From contig FOSY01000009.1 in the NCBI GenBank assembly GCA_900114405.1, forward strand, positions 1 to 64,000: a DNA stretch of 64,000 bases. Direction: 5' to 3'. Of this stretch, positions 33,142-41,576 are shown in pieces. Origin of the DNA: Lachnospiraceae bacterium KH1T2. Lineage in GTDB: Bacteria > Bacillota > Clostridia > Lachnospirales > Lachnospiraceae. How positions within the stretch are numbered: the stretch's first letter is position 1; each line of letters begins with the position of its first letter. The position numbers were made by a program, and so were the translations under genes. The notes beneath the pieces were generated by a model, which ran no database searches, was not told the DNA's origin, and was given only the letters and a program-made list of their open reading frames with translations.

Positions 33142-34181
33142 TTAAAAATCCCTTATCTCTTTTGCCATTGAAAAAGGAATGATCTCCCCAGGCTTCGTTT
33201 CTTGATACGCTTTCTCCTCATGCATATAAGCAATAATATCTCTAGCCTTATAATTTTTAAACTTCTTTATAACAGTATCCAAGATAGCCTTATCTCTATC
33301 GCTTAATACGGTATAGTCTATGCCCTTACTCGGATAAACATGAAGCATAGAATCATAATTGCTGCTTACTTCCTCTTTAACATTCAAGTTCTCAAGATTC
33401 ATAAGGCTATAATGCCCGATTGGAAGTGCACCCATATCATTATGGCAATAAACTAGTCCGGTAATTGCATACCCATCCTCTTTGCAAGATTCTGCATCAG
33501 AATACCAAAGCATTTTCATCAGCTTGACCTTAAACAGATTAGATACTTTTTCAGCTATATAAGAAATAGCCGCCTCAAGCTTATCTATATTAAGTAAAAC
33601 AAATCCATTTGAGTCAGATGGTTCTTCAAAATTTGCATATTCACCTGCAAATGCTTGCCTGGTTAGGTATTCCTTTCCGTATGAATCCAACTTTTCTACA
33701 ATTTTTGATCTTACTTCCAGCCTCTTTTTCTCAGGAAATTTGTCGGCATTTTTCTTCAAAAAATCTAGAGCTTGAAGCGGATTATTTTTTATCAAGCGTA
33801 GCATAGTATCATATGCTTCATCTTGTATTGCCTTGCTCTCATACCTAGAAATCGTAGCCTCTCCCCAGCCTAACAGCCTTGCAAGATCCACTTGGGATAA
33901 TCCATAGCTTTCTCTTATCGCGACAATCTCATCCGAAGTTAACAGTCCATGCTTAACTCTATATGCGTTTCGGGCATTGAGGAGATTTTCATTTGCCATT
34001 GAGCCAGTTTCAAATTCATTTTCTTCCTCATCCGCATTTACACAAAAATAATACCTCTCCTCATAAGTCACCTTATCACCTTTCAACGTAATGGTAGCAA
34101 AACGTTTTCTTCAACTTCATGTGTTTTATCACATAAAGGGCAATCCATATGAACCTTTCTAATAATTCTGCTATCGTCCAT
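33142..34181 (-). pseudogene. MqsA-type HTH antitoxin with Panacea (SocA-like) domain, frameshifted
   Basis: ATG 34181 follows AAAGGAGG and opens a zinc-ribbon start, MDCPLCDKTHEVEENVLLPL, that stops at TGA near 34088. One base missing there puts the rest in another frame: the second zinc knuckle YYFCVNADEEENEFETG, an XRE HTH (AIRESYGLSQVDLARLLGWG, EATISRYES) and a C-terminal Panacea/DUF4065 domain (LFKVKLMKMLWYSDAES, DMGALPIGHYSLMN). Panacea antitoxins neutralise many unrelated toxins. The remnant of an MqsR-like toxin lies 22 bases upstream. Unless a shifted restart at 34086 is used, the zinc ribbon is lost. Confidence 0.8.
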
Positions 34182-34203
34182 AATTTCCTCCTTTCCTTCC
34201 TAC

Positions 34204-34435
34204 TTATGCATATGGAAATTTCATAGGTTCCTTTGCATAATGAAATGATACGCATAACACACGTTTTTTTATTATTCCCTTTAATCTTCAGCTTTACATA
34301 GACAAGCCTTCCGTTAATATCTTTTCCAAAAACAAATAGTAGCGGAGGGTTCAAATCATCCTTATCAATTTTTGTTTCAGAATACTCTGCAACTGTTAAT
34401 TCCTTTAACCGCTCTACTACATCCCATCGTGCGCT
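34204..34435 (-). pseudogene. MqsR-family toxin remnant
   Basis: The frame reads LKELTVAEYSETKIDKDDLN, then LLFVFGKDINGRLVYVKLKI. After an A7 run the closing part VLCVSFHYAKEPMKFPYA appears in another frame, ending at TAA 34206-34204. This is the conserved end of MqsR-like mRNA interferases. The N-terminus is replaced by an HNH fragment, and an indel splits the core. The antitoxin gene follows after 22 bases, the normal toxin-first order. Confidence 0.65.
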
Positions 34436-34604
34436 GCAATATTAAATAATTTCTTTGCTACTGCACCAGGTTTTCTTTTTAGTAGTATTGCGGTTTTTAT
34501 CACATCTGAATTATTACCAGATATTTTTGAATATGGAATCCTAGAGTATAAGTCAAAAGCTATTAGCGTTTCTTCCCATGTCCATTTTTTCCATCGTTCT
34601 CTAA
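34417..34604 (-). pseudogene. N-terminal fragment of an HNH endonuclease
   Basis: The minus strand encodes WKKWTWEETLIAFDLYSRIP, YSKISGNNSDVIKTAILLKR and KPGAVAKKLFNIAAHD. This is the typical N-terminal domain of restriction-like HNH endonucleases (the W-T-R-E-E-L start and R-T-P-S-S-V-A-M-K block). A stop at 34417 and the abrupt switch to toxin text show that the HNH catalytic half was deleted. Confidence 0.65.
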
Positions 34605-34682
34605 ATCAATCATACAGGGTTCCACCAACTTTCTATGGAAAATTGGCTAATCCTTTTCTCTTAAAGCATATGGGTATATTAT

Positions 34683-35618
34683 TTATAAAATATTTTTTTT
34701 ACGAGAATATTCTTCCGCTGACTCATCATCTTCAAAATAGTCATCGTATTTACTTTTTATTTTCTTGATTTTGACATCCTCTTCAAAGTCATTAATAAAG
34801 GATTTAAAATCTGGATTTTCCATCAATCTATCAATTGTTTCCCAGTCTAATTGTTTGTTCTCTTTCGCTTGTAACAAAATACTACTTTGACTAACACTTT
34901 CCGGATTTAATTTTATTACTCCTATCCCGAAAGCATTATTCAATCTTCTTAACTCAGTTAATAATTCTTCGTCCTCAGCTAATCGTAAGACAACCAAATA
35001 TCCTTCATTTGCCCAACTTGAATTAGAAACCGCCTGAAAAAAATATTCTCTAAGATTTGAAAATGATAACTCCACTTTCATCTCAAATGAATAAAGCTTG
35101 AACATATTATCCCAAAATAATTCCTTCATTTTTAACGTGTCTTGTGAATAATCCAAAAAAGGAAAATGAACACCTACTATATCCGGATGTAACCATTCAT
35201 TATAACCCCTTTTACTATGTGGAGTTTTTTCATGAAATATTGTTTTAGTAACACATTGAAAATGTGGACAAATATACACAAATGAAGAAAGAAGCTTATG
35301 TAAATCACGTTCCTTAAATTTTGTATCCTGATAAATCGGTCCTATCTCTGCTTCTGAAACATTCTTTCCTTTTAGCGTAAACGTTGTTGGTCTCCTGGAT
35401 ACAATCTCAAAAGGAGTATTATCATTATCCCTTATATCAATATATAATCGAGCCTGTAATGTATTTACGGGCGTTTTTCCTGTCGTATTTATCTTATCAA
35501 TAAGTCCCATTTCACTGCCCATATCCCAGATTTGCTTAACAGTTAGGGGTGTATTTGATTGCTTCAGAACAGCTTTCGTTAAGTCTAAAAAAGTATACTG
35601 TGTTTTCTTCTTTCTCAT
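34683..35618 (-). CDS. HrgA-like protein (HARE-HTH domain, COG2958)
   Basis: A 311-residue protein. Residues 1-80 are a HARE-HTH module (FLDLTKAVLKQSNTPLTVKQ, IWDMG, ARLYIDIRD, RRPTTFTL) as in RNA polymerase delta and restriction-linked proteins. The remaining part carries HPDIVGVHFPF and LYSFEMKVELSFSNLREYFF, consistent with a nuclease-like core of HrgA proteins, which replace or accompany restriction endonucleases. The asparagine-rich C-terminus ends in a charged tail. ATG 35618 lies upstream of the HNH/toxin wreckage. It is probably a DNA-modification-linked defence factor. Confidence 0.75.
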   Translation of the reverse strand: MRKKKTQYTFLDLTKAVLKQSNTPLTVKQIWDMGSEMGLIDKINTTGKTPVNTLQARLYIDIRDNDNTPFEIVSRRPTTFTLKGKNVSEAEIGPIYQDTKFKERDLHKLLSSFVYICPHFQCVTKTIFHEKTPHSKRGYNEWLHPDIVGVHFPFLDYSQDTLKMKELFWDNMFKLYSFEMKVELSFSNLREYFFQAVSNSSWANEGYLVVLRLAEDEELLTELRRLNNAFGIGVIKLNPESVSQSSILLQAKENKQLDWETIDRLMENPDFKSFINDFEEDVKIKKIKSKYDDYFEDDESAEEYSRKKNIL

Positions 35619-35721
35619 TTATGTATGCTCCTATATTTTCGGAAAAACACTCCTGAAATCTGGGTTTTTTATTACTAGCTTATAATCAGCTTTATATTAT
35701 TTCTTGAAAATCATAGTCATA

Positions 35722-36246
35722 TTATTTAATCAAATCAAACAGAGTATATTCACCCTTTTGAATCTTAGAAACTTCCGTATATCTTTTAATTGCCTTAACT
35801 AAGATTTCAGGATCACTAAAGTAACTATAGACGAAATCATATGATTTAACATTTGCCATCTTCAGATTTTGTAGGCAAAAATCACTCGGCTTTTTTGCGG
35901 ATTTCTTATATTCCTTGTACTTATCTTCATTTAGAATGATCAACATCTCAATTTCTGGAGCTGTTATAACATTTATTACATCAACTTTATGTTCATATGC
36001 TTTGCTTAATTTAAAGTTTTCACGTCTTGAATCCAGAATTCTGATAATAGAAATCTGATTGCCAAAGCCTTTTCTCAAATATCTTTCTTCAAATTTTTTT
36101 GCTTCTCTACACCTTATTACCTGTTCTTCTAGCATTTCTTCACGTTCGAAGATAAGAAGATGTGCATCTATGAGAATGTCAATGATAGCATTTTCAGCTG
36201 CCCCTTCACAGATACATGCCTTATATTCACTTAATTTTAGTCTCAT
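35722..36246 (-). CDS. Small TOPRIM-type nuclease, partner of the ATPase gene
   Basis: A 174-residue protein with TOPRIM signatures: YKACICEGAAENAIIDILID (the acidic first strand), IIRILDSRRENFKL (the D-x-[RD] strand) and VINVITAPEIEMLIIL. The size and layout resemble the nuclease half of ATPase-TOPRIM defence pairs such as PARIS or the Rlo/OLD type, although it is shorter than AriB. It starts nine bases after the ATPase stop, so the two are one operon. Predicted to cut nucleic acid when released or triggered by the ATPase. Confidence 0.7.
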   Translation of the reverse strand: MRLKLSEYKACICEGAAENAIIDILIDAHLLIFEREEMLEEQVIRCREAKKFEERYLRKGFGNQISIIRILDSRRENFKLSKAYEHKVDVINVITAPEIEMLIILNEDKYKEYKKSAKKPSDFCLQNLKMANVKSYDFVYSYFSDPEILVKAIKRYTEVSKIQKGEYTLFDLIK

Positions 36247-36255
36247 ATTTACTCC

Positions 36256-37386
36256 TTAAACATAAGCTGCAATGCTCTTTTTAAGCTGCATATAGGCTTT
36301 GTATGAAGGAGTCGTGCCATCTAAAAGTCCACTTTGATATGCATCACTTCGTTTTATGTCATTCCGCTTAAGAACTTCAGTCAGACTTTTCAATTCGATT
36401 CCATCATGGTTTCTAGTGATATATATACTGTCATTTCTGTCATACTCGTCAAGAAGTTCTGGGTAATGTGTAGAAAAAATGAGAACAGCTCCGTTCTTAT
36501 TGAGTTTGATATCCATAAAAAATCTAATCAGCGTTGCTACTATTTCCTTATTAAAATGATTTTCTACTTCGTCAATTACAAAATATCCACCTTGTTTTAA
36601 CACCTCCATTGCCTTACTGAAGGTAATAATACCTTTGATAGTTCCTGATGAAAGGTAATTCTCTAATTCTCTGGAATTATTTAGCAATATTTCATCTTGA
36701 TTCATAAATTTCAGATGGATTAATTCCTTCCCATTCTGACGCTCAAAAGATAGTTTTTGAATAGTAGGATCAAGAAAAGTTATGACAGATGCCGGTATTT
36801 CATCTGAAGCAGGTAATACATTTATATTCGTATATGAAAGCATATCCTCAATAAAAATGTATTGCTTGCTTTTTTTATTTTGCGCAATAACAATACTTAC
36901 ATCATCCGATAAAAATTCCTCGTCTCCGTGACGAGTATTAATAATCATAGAATCATCGAAATCCAACATTGTCTTTTTAGTTTTTATATCATCGATACAC
37001 TTCTTAAAAATAGTCTCATCACTGATAACATATCTATCATTTATATAACTTATCTTTGTCACCAGCTTATATAAAAATCTGTCTGCACAAAAAATTGTAG
37101 TTATAAAACTATCATCTGCTTTTCCAAGAATATCCCTAGCTCCGATATGGTTTATAGGCTCATTATTTAGTATTCCAAGTGCTACCAAAACAACCTTTAA
37201 AACAGATGTCTTTCCTGATGCATTTATTCCAATGATTGCTGCAGTTGGATTAAGATAGATATTATTAAACAATTTAATCAGCGATCCCTTATCATCATCT
37301 GAAACTCTTTGAGTCGCTGTAAAACCTATATCTATTCCTGCCTTAAATAGTGGCAGTCCTTCTGCATGTATTGCTAAAATCTTCAT
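36256..37386 (-). CDS. ABC-type AAA ATPase of an ATPase-TOPRIM defence pair
   Basis: A 376-residue ATPase of the AAA15/AriA/RloA kind. Walker A is IIGINASGKTSVL at about 55-67, the signature-like region is ENYLSSGTIKGIITFSKAME, Walker B is GGYFVIDEVENHFNKEI, and the H-loop is VLIFSTHYPELLDEY. No coiled-coil insertion of SMC size is seen. The start at 37386 begins directly at the first beta strand. It is coupled to the TOPRIM gene nine bases downstream. In PARIS the ATPase senses a phage protein and frees the nuclease; whether this pair works alike is inference. Confidence 0.75.
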   Translation of the reverse strand: MKILAIHAEGLPLFKAGIDIGFTATQRVSDDDKGSLIKLFNNIYLNPTAAIIGINASGKTSVLKVVLVALGILNNEPINHIGARDILGKADDSFITTIFCADRFLYKLVTKISYINDRYVISDETIFKKCIDDIKTKKTMLDFDDSMIINTRHGDEEFLSDDVSIVIAQNKKSKQYIFIEDMLSYTNINVLPASDEIPASVITFLDPTIQKLSFERQNGKELIHLKFMNQDEILLNNSRELENYLSSGTIKGIITFSKAMEVLKQGGYFVIDEVENHFNKEIVATLIRFFMDIKLNKNGAVLIFSTHYPELLDEYDRNDSIYITRNHDGIELKSLTEVLKRNDIKRSDAYQSGLLDGTTPSYKAYMQLKKSIAAYV

Positions 37387-38038
37387 AATAATCACCCGCA
37401 AAAAATTATTCTCGCAAATCACGTTTTTATTTTCTTTATAAAGTGATTATAGCCCCGTATTTCAGAATTATCAACATCAAATCCGTTTTTATTTTTCAAA
37501 GTGATACACTTGCCATACATTTTATGTGAACAATAAACTATTTTTTCAGTGCTACCCATTAATCCAGATTAAACTATTCAAACCGGATTCTTTTATATTT
37601 TACAAACACTTTTTTAAACAAAAAAAACTATAGCCGTATAGCTATAGTTACGATAAATACACCATTTTAACTTTGTTCGATAGATTTCAGCTTTGTTTTA
37701 CTTTTATATAATCATTCTGCTAACTTAGGGAATTCTCTAACTCGTAAAAAACTTATCAACTGTTAGATTCCGGTACGGAAGTACCATCATGATGTCCCAT
37801 TTCATTTTTCATATCGGGCACCACAAAGGCACAATTTTTTTATAAAATATATGAATCTATAACAATTTTTATGCTAGACAAATTCCCCTAGAACGCAGTA
37901 TTTATGCGTTCTTAAAGACTTTTATTGATATATGGAGATACATGAAAATCGTCAGAATATAACGATTCCTATTTTCATACTGTACATATATTAAAATGTG
38001 AGTTGTATTGAAGTCCAGATTGAATAGTTACTTAAAAA
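37387..38038. other. Long non-coding stretch with hairpins
   Basis: No gene seen in about 650 bases. It contains a minus-strand terminator at 37626-37649 (AACTATAGC / GCTATAGTT followed by T8), a stem AGAACGCA / TGCGTTCT at 37891-37914 and an inverted repeat ATGAAAAT / ATTTTCAT at 37949-37979. The terminator has no obvious upstream gene left, which suggests a deletion here. Confidence 0.5.
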
Positions 38039-38494
38039 CCTAAGCTCCCGTGAATTTATACCAAGGTTAAGGTATAAATCCGCTTGATTTATTTTCTCAA
38101 AGCTGAGTATGAGCAGAGCCTTACAGCACCTAAGACCGGGCCGGTTCCTACTGATATCTGCCTCCGACAGTTCTATGGATTCACATATCTTTTGAATGAG
38201 ATATGCAGCAAGACTGGCATTGCTGCTGATCTTGGCAAGTGCTTTGGTAATCTTGCGCCACAGATCCTGTCACTGGCTTATTACCTAGTTCTTGAGGAAG
38301 ACCAGCCCATGTACAGGTTCCATAAATGGGGCATAATTCAAAGACATCCATATGGCAAGGACATTCCTTCGCAGAGAAGCAGTGAACTCTTCGGCCTCAT
38401 AACTGAAGAGACCAAGATGGCTTACTTCAAGTACCAGGCCAAGCGCCACGGCATGAACTAATCAATCCTTGGTATAAAATGACGGGATTTTAGG
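38039..38494 (+). mobile_element. 456-base IS-derived element with terminal inverted repeats
   Basis: The left end CCTAAGCTCCCGTGAATTTA.. and the right end ..TTATACCAAGG, read inward, form 28-base imperfect inverted repeats (38039-38066 and 38467-38494; about 23 of 28 match, TATACCAAGG exact). Inside lies only an N-terminal piece of an IS1634-type transposase. It interrupts a small gene on the right side. No clear target duplication is seen. Confidence 0.7.
38084..38461 (+). pseudogene. IS1634-type transposase N-terminal fragment
   Basis: A 125-codon frame carries DICLRQFYGFTYLLNEICSK, LGKCFGNLAPQILSLAYYLV and GKDIPSQRSSELFGLITEE, the N-terminal domain of IS1634/IS4-like transposases. The catalytic DDE core is missing, because the frame ends after YQAKRHGMN. 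It has no ribosome site. The full parent element could mobilise it in trans. Confidence 0.75.
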
Positions 38495-38704
38495 TTATAA
38501 GTAAGCTTTTTTTCTCTTCGACATCAACAATAAGAATATCTCTATTTTTAAAGTTCGATGCTGCCGACCATACTTTTACACCGTTTACAGATTTTATTTC
38601 GTCCTCAATAAAATAATCAACGTTTACATGAATTTTTCTTCAGTAATCTTATATTCACAAGGATAACCGTACTTTATATCACCTTCAAAATAACAAGTTG
38701 CCAT
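38495..38704 (-). pseudogene. Small gene broken by the IS-derived element
   Basis: ATG 38704 follows AAGGAGTAAC. The frame begins MATCYFEGDIKYGYPCEYKI and hits TAA after KFM. One base off, it continues VDYFIEDEIKSVNGVKVWSA and FKNRDILIVDVEEKKSLL up to the element boundary at 38494. So a small beta-rich protein gene suffered both a frameshift and an insertion. No family is recognised. Confidence 0.55.
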
Positions 38705-38727
38705 AAAATTGTTACTCCTTATTTTTA

Positions 38728-38919
38728 TTATTCTTTTGCATTTCGATTCATTCTACGAACTCTTCTCGGATCTTCCGGTTTCTTCGCATCTTTTGGAATC
38801 AACCACATTCTCCCCATAAGAACTGCTCCTTCAATTCTCCCATCTTTACAATAAATAGCTACTCGTCTTTGAGAAACATTCCATTTCTTTGCACATTCCG
38901 CTGAGGTTAGATAATCCAT
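38728..38919 (-). CDS. Excisionase-like HTH protein paired with Fic
   Basis: A 63-residue protein with a MerR/excisionase-type helix-turn-helix: YLTSAECAKKWNVSQRRVAI, CKDGRIEGAVLMGRMWLIP and a basic RRVRRMNRNA tail. ATG 38919 follows a GGAGGATAAAGT site. It begins 41 bases after the Fic stop. A decayed copy of the same pair, in the same order, lies at 56815-57210. It probably regulates the Fic gene or binds its promoter. Confidence 0.75.
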   Translation of the reverse strand: MDYLTSAECAKKWNVSQRRVAIYCKDGRIEGAVLMGRMWLIPKDAKKPEDPRRVRRMNRNAKE

Positions 38920-38960
38920 ACTTTATCCTCCGTAATTCGGTAAAAATACATTTGTTTATA

Positions 38961-40025
38961 TTACTTCTTTTCTAATATGATCCATTCACCTTTTTTATTT
39001 GAGCCAATTCGTTTCAGTACGCCCTTTTCAACCATAGACTGCAGGCATCGCTTAATTGTTGAATCCGAGCAATCTAAACGAGCTGCCATCTCTTTTCGTG
39101 TTAAGCCAGTTTCTTCACGTAACAACTCTATAATTTTAAGCTCACGTCCATCTAATTTTATTGGGTCATTTATCGAGTCATCATGACCCAAGAAAAATTT
39201 ACCACTAACATGCATTTCTCTATTGTGAAGCTCGTGTTTCTCATTCAGCAAAAGATTCCTTAAAAACATTTCAAGGAACTCTGTCGTCTCATAGATACCA
39301 TTCTTTATGTCATTGTAATTTGCCCTAACCAAAGCATTTCGGAAATACCAAGAGTGCTCCGCAAACAAATCATTTTCGGCATCAAATCCAAGCGTGCGAA
39401 GATACTTTATTAAAAACACAGCTGTCGTTCTGGTATTGCCTTCCTCGAACACATGGATTTGCCAAAGTCTGGAAATAAAAACAGCTAAATGATGAATCAC
39501 CTCATCCATTGTTAAACCGTTATAGCGAAAATCCCTTTCCTGAGAAAAATCATAATCAAGTGTTTCTCGAAGTTCAGTAGCTCCACCATAAGAAACTGTA
39601 TCTCCATCAAGGACCCATTCCTTTTTCGTGATATTATAATCTCTGATTTTTCCTGCATGTGAATAAATACCAAGGAACAGCTCGCGATGAATAGATAAAT
39701 ATTGTGTAGGCGAAAACGTAAATGCCTTTTCAGATAAGATTTTTGCAATTCTTGCAGACACCTTATCTGCCTCTTCTGTACGCGTCTCCACCTCAGAACG
39801 ACCGTCTTTACCCTCGTAATAACTATTGATTAAGTCTCCGGCCTCATCTACAGAGATTTCACCGTCAATGTTCTTTTTTGCAGTTTCGTACAAGTATTCA
39901 GATGGTTTTAAACCATCAACATCCTGCAACCCTATAGCAGCCTGCCATGCTTGTCCCAGTTCTTTTCTTGTAGGCGGAAGATTTTTTATATATTCCTCAA
40001 ATGGATCTTTTTTTATATCCTTCAT
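38961..40025 (-). CDS. fic: Fic-domain protein with VbhA-like N-terminus and C-terminal HTH
   Basis: A 354-residue Fic enzyme, which attaches AMP or a related group to target proteins. The active-site loop is IHVFEEGNTRTTAVFLIKYL, a good HxFx[DE]GNxRT motif. The N-terminal part contains NIDGEISVDEAGDLINSYYE, which resembles the inhibitory VbhA antitoxin helix fused in cis. The C-terminal part is a winged HTH: LREETGLTRKEMAARLDCSD, STIKRCLQSMVEKGVLKRIG. ATG 40025 follows GGAGGTTTG. Fic proteins of this type act as self-controlled regulators or toxins. Confidence 0.85.
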   Translation of the reverse strand: MKDIKKDPFEEYIKNLPPTRKELGQAWQAAIGLQDVDGLKPSEYLYETAKKNIDGEISVDEAGDLINSYYEGKDGRSEVETRTEEADKVSARIAKILSEKAFTFSPTQYLSIHRELFLGIYSHAGKIRDYNITKKEWVLDGDTVSYGGATELRETLDYDFSQERDFRYNGLTMDEVIHHLAVFISRLWQIHVFEEGNTRTTAVFLIKYLRTLGFDAENDLFAEHSWYFRNALVRANYNDIKNGIYETTEFLEMFLRNLLLNEKHELHNREMHVSGKFFLGHDDSINDPIKLDGRELKIIELLREETGLTRKEMAARLDCSDSTIKRCLQSMVEKGVLKRIGSNKKGEWIILEKK

Positions 40026-40450
40026 ATCAAACCTCCGTAATCCAATAAAAACTCACTATTTTAGTATATTCTATGACGCGAACACTTTCAATCAGCAACA
40101 AATTTGCACGAATCAGCAACTTTTATGATTCAATCAGCAACTTTATAATTTGCTTATCGTTTATCGTAAATATTCAAACAACTAACAACCCCACCAGACC
40201 GTGTCAAACTCCAGCATATCTTTACTGCTTTTGACACGACCCGATGGGGTTGTTTATTGGTAGCCAAGCACACTTAAGGATAAGTGCGCTTCGCCATATG
40301 TAATTGTATGTCACATCTCCAAAATCACTGTTATTTTGCTGCTTTGTCACATTTGCACAAAAATTGTCTGGATTAAAAATGGGTTACAAATCCACCTAAA
40401 AATCCCCACAAGCCTTGCTAGTACTGACTTTAAGAGAATCGTGGAATCAG
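40026..40450. other. Non-coding stretch at the left border of the accretion zone
   Basis: No gene seen. It holds a long hairpin at 40187-40251 (AACCCCA / TGGGGTT and GTGTCAAA / TTTGACAC arms with small mismatches), likely a bidirectional terminator. A segment near 40365-40440 resembles DNA beside integrase attachment sites. Confidence 0.5.
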
Positions 40451-40738
40451 TTGCCGTGGCAGATGAATAGTATCTTTATCATATCGATTTCCCTTGTTTT
40501 ATCAGGGCTTAGACACCTTTTGCATTTTCATTTGCCGGCATAATATATGCATATTTACACCGGCAAATGAAAATACAAAAGGTGTAAAGTAAGGTGTGAT
40601 TATTTATCATTTACACCTTAAGATTTTCACAAAGCATTCAGCTTCTCGATTTCTGCCTTAGCATCCTCAAAATTCACGTGAGTATAGACATTAAGCGTGG
40701 TTTCGATGTCTGCATGTCCCATGAGATACTGAAGCGTT
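40451..40738 (-). repeat. Attachment-site copy: integrase 3' tail plus phosphatase 5' remnant
   Basis: Positions 40628-40738 repeat the last codons of the integrase gene at 46188 (text ending IEKL). The next stretch, with the paired repeats AAAAGGTGTAAAGTAAGGTG at 40577-40598, repeats 46010-46187. It ends with ATG 40482 and the first ten codons of a LMW phosphatase (MIKILFICHG), which then run into a stop. The copy is direct relative to 46012-46300 and marks a second, older right end. Confidence 0.85.
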
Positions 40739-41527
40739 CTAAGCAGGTCTTAAGACGCTCAAACTAATATCCATCTCATGCCATTTTTCTCCACCCCAAG
40801 AAGAATTAGCCTCACCACGATCTACAAATCCAAACTTCGTATACATCTTTACTTTATTCTGAAGGCATGTAAGAACAAGTCTCTCACGTCCACGAGCCTG
40901 TTCTCTTCGGCAGTAATTATAAACAAGTTCTCTTCCAAGCCCCTGCTTACGATACTCAGGCAGAACATCAAGTCCAAGTATCATAATATTTTTACCATCT
41001 TCTTTATGAAGACTCGCATCAGTAAAGAATTCATCCCGAAATTTATATTCATCTGTAGCTATTCCATTTAGAAATCCGGCTATTTTCCCATCATTCTCAC
41101 AGTCAATTGCCACAAGAAAAAGATCCGATGCTACACCTATTCTCTCTTTTATGCGCTCCGGTGTGCATGCCTCATTAGGCGGAAAGCAAATCTGTTCAAT
41201 CTTTGCAGCTTCTTCTCCTTCTTCCGGTCTTATCGTTCTGAAATCAAATCTTTCATACAGCGGATAATCTTCTGCACCAAATTCTCTAAGAAGTTCTCGT
41301 GCTTTTTTTCTTCCTTTCTCTGTAAGATAGGCATATTTGCAGCCATCAATCATGCCGCGCTTTGGATTAACAATCAAATCATCATTATCAAGTCTTTTTA
41401 TTGCTTCAAAAGCATAATTCTTCCACGCTATCTCATTAAACGGACTACCCTCGCTATCGTTAAAACGTGTCAAATATAATAACGTAAGTGTCAAATCGTC
41501 TATAAAATCTTCCCTTGTTCTAGTCAT
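40739..41527 (-). CDS. DUF6429 plus GNAT acetyltransferase fusion
   Basis: A 262-residue protein. Residues 1-85 form a small winged-helix-like DUF6429 domain (LTLTLLYLTRFNDSEGSPFN, AIKRLDNDDLIVNPKRG, YLTEKGRKKARELL). Residues 95-258 form a GNAT domain with ILGLDVLPEYRKQGLGRELV as the acetyl-CoA loop and KVKMYTKFGFVDRGE. The C-terminus ends right at the integrase-tail repeat (LSVLRPA), so a few native residues may have been exchanged. It lies 49 bases after the oxidoreductase gene. The substrate is unknown. Confidence 0.8.
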   Translation of the reverse strand: MTRTREDFIDDLTLTLLYLTRFNDSEGSPFNEIAWKNYAFEAIKRLDNDDLIVNPKRGMIDGCKYAYLTEKGRKKARELLREFGAEDYPLYERFDFRTIRPEEGEEAAKIEQICFPPNEACTPERIKERIGVASDLFLVAIDCENDGKIAGFLNGIATDEYKFRDEFFTDASLHKEDGKNIMILGLDVLPEYRKQGLGRELVYNYCRREQARGRERLVLTCLQNKVKMYTKFGFVDRGEANSSWGGEKWHEMDISLSVLRPA

Positions 41528-41576
41528 TAAATTCCACTCTCCAATTAATAGTGTTTATTCTATAAAAAATAATACA

